Shown one piece after another: positions 58,108-64,000 of a DNA stretch of 64,000 nt (within the stretch, counting starts at the first letter, position 1; every line of letters starts with the position of its first letter). A program made the position numbers and the translations under genes. Source of the stretch: CAZJQT01 sp964604415 (lineage in GTDB: Bacteria > Patescibacteriota > Saccharimonadia > Saccharimonadales > CAZJQT01); assembly GCA_964604415.1 (NCBI GenBank), contig CAZRYT010000002.1:1-64000 (forward strand), read 5' to 3'. Under the pieces are notes generated by a model, which was not told the origin of the DNA, made no database searches, and worked only from the letters and a program-made list of their open reading frames with translations.

Positions 58108-60129
58108 ATGAACCCAAAACAATCAAAACTAGGACAAAACCGTCCTAATAACCAACAACCGCGTGGTAGCGGTATCTCAAGAGGCACGGCTATCCGCGCC
58201 CACAAACGTACCCAAGACGATGCTCAGCGCATCATCAACCAGTACGCCTTTGCCGACCAATCTCAGCCGGCTGGTGCTCAGACTCCAATGTCTGACGACA
58301 AGCTAAAAATCACTTTCTTGGGTGGCCAAGAAGCCATTGGTGAGAAAAACATGCAGGTAATAGAGTGGCAAAACGATGCCATCATCCTAGACTGCGGTAA
58401 CGACCTAGGCGTTGATCTGCCAGGCGTTAACTACACCATCGCTGATACAACTTACCTGGACTCGATCAAGCACAAACTACGCGGTTATGTCATCAGTCAC
58501 GGCCACCTAGATCACCTAGGCGGACTAAGGCACATAGTGCCAAAATATCCAGCACCAATCTATGGCTCACGCTTTACAATTGGCGTCGTTGAGAAAACTT
58601 TTGACGATGCTGCCAGCGAGTCCGGGCTAGAATTTAAGCCCAAAACCATCATCATGAACATGGACGCTCACGAACGCCTCAAGCTAGGCATTTTTACGGT
58701 TGAACTTGTTCGTATAACTCACTCTGTACCTGAATCTTCTTGTATCGTTGTTGATACACCGGTTGGTCGCCTAATAAACACCGGTGACTTTAGACTTGAT
58801 CCAGAACCACTTGACCAAATGCCCAGCGACAAAGCCCGCCTAAAACAACTTGGTGAAGAAGGCGTATTGGCACTTTTGAGCGAGAGTACTTACACTAACG
58901 TTGAGGGTCGTCAATTGACCGAACATACTTTGCAAGACAGCTTCCATGACCTGATTGGCAAGGCTGAAGGCAGGGTATTTGTGGCCATCTTCTCCAGTAA
59001 CATGAACCGTGTCCAAATGATCGTTAACTCTGCTGTTCAAGCTGGCCGCCGCGTAGCCTTAGATGGCCGTAGCATGATGAGCTACGCCGAAATTGCTGTT
59101 AGGCAAGGTGTACTCAAGATTCCCAAAGGCACCGTGCTACCGATGCGTGAAATGCCTAATATTCCACCAAATCAAGTACTGGTTATTTGTACCGGTGGTC
59201 AAGGCGAACCTGGCTCAGCCCTACAGCGCATGGCCGAAGGCGAGCACAAACACATCAAATTAACAGCTGGTGATACAGTTGTCGTTAGTTCGACACCAAT
59301 TCCTGGTAACGAAATCCGCTACCAAGTAATCGGCAACGATCTAGCCAAAATTGGTGTGCACTTGTACCGTCATCCAACCCACGAAATCGATGGTTCTGGA
59401 CCCTTGCACGTTGGTGGTCACGCCCGCCGTGACGAACACCGCGAGATGATGCAACTTGTTAAGCCAAAATTCTTCATTCCTATCTATGCCGGCGCCTTGA
59501 ACCGTAAATATCATGCCGAAATGGCCGTTGAGGAAGGCTGGAAACGCGAAAACGTCATCATGGCAGACAACGGTGAAAGCCTACTATTTACAGAAAATAC
59601 CTGGGAAAAGGGTGCTGAAGTGCCTCATGGTAACGTTTTGGTTGACCAAAGTGGCGCAACTGTCAGCAATGTAGTCATCAAAGATCGCATTATGTTGGCC
59701 GAGGAAGGCCTGATTGCGGTTGTGCTAACCGTAGATAAAAAATCTGGCAGACTGCTAACCAGCCCAGATATCATCAGCCGTGGCTTCATATATATGAAGG
59801 ACAATGAAGAGCTGATGAATAATTTCCGTCAGGAATTACGCCGGGCTGTCGAGCAGCGTTACAGCCGGATTGATCTGGATCGTTTTAAGGCCGAACTCAA
59901 GGACCATATTACTCACTTCTTGTTCGAGCAAACCGCCGGTAGTCCCATAGTCATTCCAGTAGTAAATGTCGTCGGTGGCGGTGGCAAGGTTGAAACCAAG
60001 GTAAATGGTAATGGAACCAATGGTAATGGAACCAAACCACATTCTGAGCAAGAAGATCTGGCGGCCGCTCAACAGAAGCGGTTTCAAGAGATGCGCGCCA
60101 AGTTACTTGGCATGGACCAGCCGGATTAA
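58108..60129 (+). CDS. rnj: Ribonuclease J
   Basis: 673 residues. The first ~65 residues are an extra Asn/Gln/Arg-rich segment. The metallo-beta-lactamase core has SHGHLDHLGG, INTGDFRLD, HVGGHARRDEHREM; the beta-CASP part has SSNMNRVQM and STPIPGNE. The C-terminal domain ends in an Asn/Gly-repeat linker (NGNGTNGNGT) and a short helix. RNase J has endo- and 5'-3' exonuclease activity. With pnp nearby it likely handles mRNA decay. Followed by copy B of the two-hairpin element. Confidence 0.95.
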   Translation: MNPKQSKLGQNRPNNQQPRGSGISRGTAIRAHKRTQDDAQRIINQYAFADQSQPAGAQTPMSDDKLKITFLGGQEAIGEKNMQVIEWQNDAIILDCGNDLGVDLPGVNYTIADTTYLDSIKHKLRGYVISHGHLDHLGGLRHIVPKYPAPIYGSRFTIGVVEKTFDDAASESGLEFKPKTIIMNMDAHERLKLGIFTVELVRITHSVPESSCIVVDTPVGRLINTGDFRLDPEPLDQMPSDKARLKQLGEEGVLALLSESTYTNVEGRQLTEHTLQDSFHDLIGKAEGRVFVAIFSSNMNRVQMIVNSAVQAGRRVALDGRSMMSYAEIAVRQGVLKIPKGTVLPMREMPNIPPNQVLVICTGGQGEPGSALQRMAEGEHKHIKLTAGDTVVVSSTPIPGNEIRYQVIGNDLAKIGVHLYRHPTHEIDGSGPLHVGGHARRDEHREMMQLVKPKFFIPIYAGALNRKYHAEMAVEEGWKRENVIMADNGESLLFTENTWEKGAEVPHGNVLVDQSGATVSNVVIKDRIMLAEEGLIAVVLTVDKKSGRLLTSPDIISRGFIYMKDNEELMNNFRQELRRAVEQRYSRIDLDRFKAELKDHITHFLFEQTAGSPIVIPVVNVVGGGGKVETKVNGNGTNGNGTKPHSEQEDLAAAQQKRFQEMRAKLLGMDQPD

Positions 60130-60132
60130 CGG

Positions 60133-60207
60133 TAATGAGGGAACCGAGATAGGTTCCCTCATCGCGCCGGCAAAATGGGATACATTTTGTCGGGCTACTC
60201 CTTCCTG
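60133..60207 (+). ncRNA. Conserved two-hairpin element, copy B (after rnj)
   Basis: Hairpin 1 ATGAGGGAACC (60135-60145), loop GAGATA, GGTTCCCTCAT (60152-60162), 11 perfect pairs. Hairpin 2 CCGGCAAAATG (60167-60177), loop GGATA, CATTTTGTCGG (60183-60193), 11 pairs with one G-U. Tail GGGCTACTCCTTCCTGA. Copy A is at 19446-19524. Loop 1 and the tail are the most conserved parts. Confidence 0.6.
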
Positions 60208-60253
60208 AAAACACAAAATCAGCTTGCTATCTGGATAATAAAATTGCCTGTTA

Positions 60254-60281
60254 TTGACAAAAGGGAATTCAGGAATATAAT
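60254..60281 (+). promoter_or_regulatory. Strong sigma-70-like promoter
   Basis: TTGACA (60254-60259), 16-nt spacer, TATAAT (60276-60281), both perfect consensus. It is the strongest promoter match in the window and precedes a small TTG-start gene by a ~45-nt leader. Confidence 0.75.
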
Positions 60282-60330
60282 TTCCCGCTGTCCTGAAACG
60301 AACTTAAGAGACGGGACTAGAAGGAATATT

Positions 60331-60510
60331 TTGAAACTAGGTAACCGATTACCCATATATGAGCCGTTTGATGAAAAGGTCATGGAAGAAGCTATACGTC
60401 AAAATCGATTAGATATTTTTGCAAAACTTGGGCAAACAGCTAGCGACCCAGAGTTAATAGATCTGAGCGAGGCCACAACAGAGACTGTTACCGAAACACA
60501 AACAACCTAA
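60331..60510 (+). CDS. Small hypothetical protein, TTG start (59 aa)
   Basis: 59 residues from TTG 60331 (read as Met), supported by GAAGGAAT 3-8 nt upstream and the consensus promoter at 60254-60281. The longer ORF from 60175 would include the RNA element and start upstream of the promoter, so it is rejected. Acidic; helical middle (FDEKVMEEAIRQNRLDIFAKLGQT), Thr/Glu-rich tail. No family recognised. Confidence 0.5.
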   Translation: MKLGNRLPIYEPFDEKVMEEAIRQNRLDIFAKLGQTASDPELIDLSEATTETVTETQTT

Positions 60511-60551
60511 ACTGTATTGACAAATGTTGTAAAATTTGCTGTAATATAGCA

Positions 60552-60827
60552 ATGACAGATGTCAATGAAGCAGATTACCCTGAAGTATTTCAAGATCCTC
60601 AGTTGCGCCGTGAAGCGGGTGAAGGCTGGTACACTAGTGGCCTTAACAGGATATTATTGGGTGCCCTTGTAGCGCGCAAAGTACTTGCTCATGAAATTTC
60701 TCAAGGTGGACATAATAAAGACGACTCATTGTTGGATGAGTATTTATCGCAAGTAATGCATGTCGAGACCCTAAAAATACAATTTGGAATTGTTGATCCA
60801 CCACCCCTTCCTCCAGAGAGTGAATAG
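60552..60827 (+). CDS. Small hypothetical protein
   Basis: 91 residues, acidic, helical, no membrane segment of full length although LLGALVARKVLAHEI is amphipathic. A TAATAT hexamer lies 4 nt upstream and TTGACA at 60517-60522, 19 nt before it. Ends with a short Pro-rich tail. Located between the TTG-start gene and ftsK. No family recognised. Confidence 0.5.
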   Translation: MTDVNEADYPEVFQDPQLRREAGEGWYTSGLNRILLGALVARKVLAHEISQGGHNKDDSLLDEYLSQVMHVETLKIQFGIVDPPPLPPESE

Positions 60828-60830
60828 TTA

Positions 60831-60836
60831 TATAAT
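60831..60836 (+). promoter_or_regulatory. -10 element of ftsK
   Basis: TATAAT ending 12 nt before ATG 60849, so the leader would be about 5 nt. Confidence 0.5.
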
Positions 60837-60848
60837 TGAATCCTAGTT

Positions 60849-63029
60849 ATGGCTAAAAGAAAAAAACAAACAAAAAAACGTAACACCCAAAGAGAAGAAG
60901 AGCGTTCTAGCTTTTGGCCATTGGCCGGCGCCATCATTATGTGGTTGCTGGCTGTTTTTGTATTACTGGGTGGCTTTGGCGGCGGTGGACCACTGCCCAA
61001 AAACTTGTTCCACGGCGCTTATTGGGCACTAGGCTGGGGAGCTTATCTAACACCGGTCGCCTTGATATATTTTGGGGTTGAAAAGTTTAGGAGTGATGAC
61101 CACCAAATACCATTCGCCAAATTTGTCAGCATGTTGGCTTTTATTGTTATGTCATCTAGTTGGCTGCACGTTGCCTATGCTAGCAAAGTAGCCACCAACG
61201 AATTTACTGGTGGTCATGGCGGGGAAGTCGGCAGATTATTTGGTAATCTTGCCCTCGGTGCACTAGATAAAATCCCGGCTGCCATTATGTTTTTTGTCTT
61301 TGCGTTATTATTGTTTTTCCTGACATTTGCCATTTCACCAAAGGTTTTGATCAAATTATTCGAACTATTTAGGCGTGAAGAGCCGGACACTGACCTGGCG
61401 GCGCTCAAATCCAGCAGCCACGGCCTTAAGCTTAATGAAGGTGTGCCGGTGGAACATTACTCAGGTGACGCAAGCCGTCTTTCTAGCTTCAAAAACACAG
61501 CCCAAAAACTTAGTGGAGCCGAAAATCACGAAGCCCTAACGACTACAAGTGACCCAGATTGGAAATTCCCGGGCCTGGACCTATTAAATGAAAAACAAGA
61601 CAAAGCTGACGCCGGTAATATAGAAGGCAATGCCGAGATTATTAAAGAGACTTTGGCCAATTTCAATATTGGCGTTGATATGGAGGGCGCCAATATTGGC
61701 CCGCGTGTTACCCAGTTCACCCTAAAACCACCAACTGGGGTAAAACTAGCTAAAATTACCCAGCTGGAAAACAACCTAGCGCTTGATCTAGCTGCCACAT
61801 CGATTCGTATTGAAGCCCCAATCCCGGGCAAAAGAGCCGTTGGTATCGAAGTACCAAATATCAAACCAGCCACAGTTAGAATTAGTTCTATTCTGCAATC
61901 ACCAGAGTGGGGTGACCTAAAAAGCCCGCTAGCCATCGTCATAGGTAAAGACATTTCTGGCGCGCCAATCCTTGGTGATCTGGAAAAAATGCCACACTTA
62001 CTAGTTGCTGGACAAACAGGTTCCGGTAAGAGCGTGATGATAAACGACATTCTCACCAGTTTGCTGTACCGCAACAGTCCGGCTGACCTAAAGCTCATAC
62101 TAGTTGACCCTAAGCGGGTGGAGCTCAAGCCTTACGACGAAATTCCACACCTTTTGACACCAGTTATCACTGAGCCGGAGAAATGCATCAGCGCCCTTAA
62201 GTGGACAGTGGCCGAGATGGAACGGCGTTATCGGGCACTAGCCGAAGTCAAAAAACGCAATATCAATGAATACAATACCCTCAAAAAAGAAGAGGGCATG
62301 CCCTACATAGTTATAGTTATAGATGAGCTCTCAGATCTTATGATGATGGCTGCCCGCGACGTTGAAGCCTTGATTGTGCGCATTGCTCAGAAGGCGCGTG
62401 CCGTTGGCATCCACCTAGTTTTGGCTACTCAGCGACCTAGCGTAGACGTTATCACCGGTCTGATTAAGGCCAATATTCCGGCCCGTATAGCTTTTACCAC
62501 CGCTAGCCAGGTGGATTCACGAACCATTATTGATGGCATGGGCGCCGAAAAACTGCTTGGCATGGGCGATATGCTCATGACCACCGCCGAGCTTCCCAAA
62601 CCCAAGCGTATTCAGGCAGCCCTGATTGAAGAAGCCGAGACTAACCGAGTCACCGACTTTATTCGCATGCAGCGTCCACCGCAATACGATGATGAAGTTG
62701 TCAGCCAACCAGTACAGTTAAATGGTCGTGGCGGCGTTGTGGCTGACTATGGTGGTCAAGACGTTGATGATGACATGTACCGCGACGCTGTTAGAGCTGT
62801 GATTGATGGTCGTAAAGCTAGCACCAGTCTACTACAACGTAGGCTTAGAATTGGCTACGGCAGAGCAGCTCGGTTGATTGAAACCATGGAAGAACAGGGA
62901 ATTATTAGCCATGCTGACGGCAACCGTCCGCGTGAGGTTCTAGTGCATTCTATAGACGAAGTTTTTGGCGGCGGCGTAGCAGACGAAACGTCGTTTGACG
63001 ACATCCCCGACGAACCCGAAGAAGTATAA
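60849..63029 (+). CDS. ftsK: DNA translocase FtsK/SpoIIIE
   Basis: 726 residues. Four transmembrane helices in the first ~170 residues, a short linker, then the motor: GQTGSGKSVMINDIL (Walker A), LILVDPKRVELKPYDEIPHLLTPV and VIVIDELSDLMMMA (Walker B), and a C-terminal gamma winged helix (YRDAVRAVIDGRKASTSLLQRRLRIGYGRAARLIETMEEQGI) that would read the polar KOPS-type sequence. It moves chromosome termini through the septum. The N-terminus lacks the long linker of proteobacterial FtsK. TATAAT 12 nt before the ATG. Confidence 0.95.
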   Translation: MAKRKKQTKKRNTQREEERSSFWPLAGAIIMWLLAVFVLLGGFGGGGPLPKNLFHGAYWALGWGAYLTPVALIYFGVEKFRSDDHQIPFAKFVSMLAFIVMSSSWLHVAYASKVATNEFTGGHGGEVGRLFGNLALGALDKIPAAIMFFVFALLLFFLTFAISPKVLIKLFELFRREEPDTDLAALKSSSHGLKLNEGVPVEHYSGDASRLSSFKNTAQKLSGAENHEALTTTSDPDWKFPGLDLLNEKQDKADAGNIEGNAEIIKETLANFNIGVDMEGANIGPRVTQFTLKPPTGVKLAKITQLENNLALDLAATSIRIEAPIPGKRAVGIEVPNIKPATVRISSILQSPEWGDLKSPLAIVIGKDISGAPILGDLEKMPHLLVAGQTGSGKSVMINDILTSLLYRNSPADLKLILVDPKRVELKPYDEIPHLLTPVITEPEKCISALKWTVAEMERRYRALAEVKKRNINEYNTLKKEEGMPYIVIVIDELSDLMMMAARDVEALIVRIAQKARAVGIHLVLATQRPSVDVITGLIKANIPARIAFTTASQVDSRTIIDGMGAEKLLGMGDMLMTTAELPKPKRIQAALIEEAETNRVTDFIRMQRPPQYDDEVVSQPVQLNGRGGVVADYGGQDVDDDMYRDAVRAVIDGRKASTSLLQRRLRIGYGRAARLIETMEEQGIISHADGNRPREVLVHSIDEVFGGGVADETSFDDIPDEPEEV

Positions 63030-63055
63030 GTGTATTGATAAAATGTGAGCGACCC

Positions 63056-63084
63056 TTGACCAACAGGGGTAAATAGAGTAGAAT
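63056..63084 (+). promoter_or_regulatory. Promoter of rpsF-ssb
   Basis: TTGACC (63056-63061), 17-nt spacer, TAGAAT (63079-63084). The leader is about 70 nt, long enough for an S6 autoregulatory structure, though I could not confirm the consensus. Confidence 0.65.
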
Positions 63085-63160
63085 CCTGGGAGCTTAACTC
63101 AAGCTTCAGGTTGCGGCCAACTTTAGAGCGCGTAGCCTTAAACCAACGGAAGGAGTTCAA

Positions 63161-63535
63161 TTGAACCAATACGAAATTGCAGTATTGTATCACCCGGATT
63201 TGGAAGTAGATTTGTCCAAAGCCGAGGAAAAAGTGACCAAAATTATCACCGATAACGGTGGTAAAGTAATCAAAACTGACAATTGGGGCAAGCGCAAACT
63301 AGCTTATCCCATCAAAAAACAGGAACATGCTATTTATGTGTTTTACATCGTAGAAATGCCTGGTCCAGGCCTAATAAAGGTTGAGGGTGCTTTGAATATC
63401 ACCGACGAAGTCATTCGTTATCTGATAGTCAAGCAAGACTTAAAACTAATGGCTAAGATCGAAGCCGCCAAGGCCGATAAAGCCAAAAAGGCCGCAGAGC
63501 GTAACGATAGGACAGAAGACTCTGAGGAAGAGTAA
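63161..63535 (+). CDS. rpsF: Ribosomal protein bS6
   Basis: 124 residues with a TTG start at 63161, supported by GGAAGGAG at 63148-63155 and the standard S6 beginning NQYEIAVLYHPDLEV. DNWGKRKLAYPIKKQEHAIYVFYIVEMPG is the S6 RNA-binding face that pairs with S18. Lys/Ala/Glu-rich C-terminus. Upstream of ssb, as in most bacteria; rpsR would follow outside the window. Confidence 0.96.
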   Translation: MNQYEIAVLYHPDLEVDLSKAEEKVTKIITDNGGKVIKTDNWGKRKLAYPIKKQEHAIYVFYIVEMPGPGLIKVEGALNITDEVIRYLIVKQDLKLMAKIEAAKADKAKKAAERNDRTEDSEEE

Positions 63536-63624
63536 AACGCACATGCTTGACAGCAAATTGCTAATGGAGCTAGTGTATATGTACAAATTAATTGGGACAT
63601 ATGTCCTACAAGGAGGGATGCCTT

Positions 63625-64000
63625 ATGGCACGTAGTTTTAACCAAGTAATATTAATGGGTAACCTTACCCGTGATCCGGAACTTAGACAGATTCCGTCCG
63701 GACAATCAGTTTGCAGCTTTAGTTTAGCTCTAAACCGCAGCTACAAGAGTAAAGAAGGCGAATGGCAAGAAGCCACTGACTATATTGATGTGGTTGCCTG
63801 GGGGCCCCTAGGCGAGCGCGTAGCCCAATACCTAACCAAAGGCCGGCCCGCGCTTGTAAATGGTCGTCTGCAGTCCCGTAGTTGGGAGCAGGACGGCAAC
63901 AAACGCAGCAAAGTAGAAGTTGTCGCCCAAGACGTCACATTCCTCGGTGGTGGAGGCGGTGGAGCAGGCGGCGGCAGCAGATCTTCTGAAGACAATTCTT
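63625..64000 (+). CDS. ssb: Single-stranded DNA-binding protein (truncated by right edge)
   Basis: At least 125 residues; no stop in the window. AAGGAGGG precedes ATG 63625. MARSFNQVILMGNLTRDPELRQIP, FSLALNRSYKS, DYIDVVAWGPLGERVAQYLTKG and VNGRLQSRSWEQDGNKRSKVEVVAQDVTFLG form the OB fold. A Gly-rich linker (GGGGGAGGGSRSSEDN) begins before the edge and should lead to the acidic partner-binding tip beyond it. It protects ssDNA at forks. Confidence 0.96.
   Translation, partial: MARSFNQVILMGNLTRDPELRQIPSGQSVCSFSLALNRSYKSKEGEWQEATDYIDVVAWGPLGERVAQYLTKGRPALVNGRLQSRSWEQDGNKRSKVEVVAQDVTFLGGGGGGAGGGSRSSEDNS

Noticed and set aside
60175..60330. N-terminal extension of the small protein through the RNA element
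   Set aside because: It would start upstream of a consensus promoter and translate the conserved hairpin region; the TTG at 60331 with an RBS fits better.
63085..63160. S6:S18 ribosomal leader motif upstream of rpsF
   Set aside because: The leader is long enough, but I could not find the conserved CCG bulge pattern with confidence by eye; a covariance search would decide.

Overview
The window looks like a chromosomal piece of a small-genome Patescibacteria (CPR) bacterium, most likely a Saccharibacteria (TM7) lineage. The reasons are six tandem single-domain T4SS-type pilins of the kind common in CPR, a reduced but recognisable core gene set (groESL, valS, argS, tsaD, a short murE-like ligase, dnaG-rpoD, polA, holA, rpsT, rpsO, pnp, rnj, ftsK, rpsF, ssb), many small membrane proteins of unknown function, and very tight gene packing. 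TGA is used as an ordinary stop (for example argS ends ATG TGA), so this is not a code-25 lineage. The taxonomic assignment is inference; no 16S rRNA gene is present.

Layout. 1-3.5 kb: a membrane-anchored protein running off the left edge, then the pilin array closed by a strong bidirectional terminator. 3.5-7 kb: Hsp20, four tRNAs (Ser-UGA, Ser-GCU, Arg-GCG, Ser-CGA) and small membrane proteins. 7-17 kb: HIT protein, an HTH-HAD fusion, valS, tsaD and a murE-like gene, and a probably frameshifted hypothetical gene. 17.4-19.5 kb: groESL with a CIRCE operator. 19.5-23.6 kb: accessory hypotheticals, including a possible 2OG-Fe(II) oxygenase and a surface protein with an LAxTG-like sorting signal. 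23.7-33.8 kb: sugar-phosphate isomerase, PIG-L deacetylase, a three-gene lipid head-group operon with a CarS-like enzyme, then argS-hydrolase-HAD-alkD-gdh, mscL and msrB. 33.8-45 kb: VanY-type peptidase, orn, dnaG-rpoD, an ATPase-wHTH protein, an HTH module and polA. 45-48.4 kb: five tightly overlapping accessory genes behind polA. 48-64 kb: HAD, mutM, mazG-like, holA, rpsT, a DHH-like protein, truB, rpsO, pnp, udg, rnj, ftsK, rpsF and ssb.

The strongest unexplained signals are: (1) a -10 hexamer placed 6-7 nt (sometimes 8-12) before the start codon of about twenty genes, implying widespread leaderless transcription, with two divergent gene pairs sharing one palindromic -10; (2) a two-hairpin RNA-like element present twice, after groEL and after rnj, with loops and a CUCCUU-bearing tail conserved; (3) loss of metal ligands in housekeeping proteins (all four zinc ligands in DnaG, three of four Fe-S ligands in the family-4-like UDG); (4) a tRNA-Arg with a GCG anticodon instead of the usual ACG; (5) the six-pilin array with recent gene conversion. 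No CRISPR array, insertion sequence, prophage or rRNA gene was seen, and no stretch over 300 bases lacks a gene.
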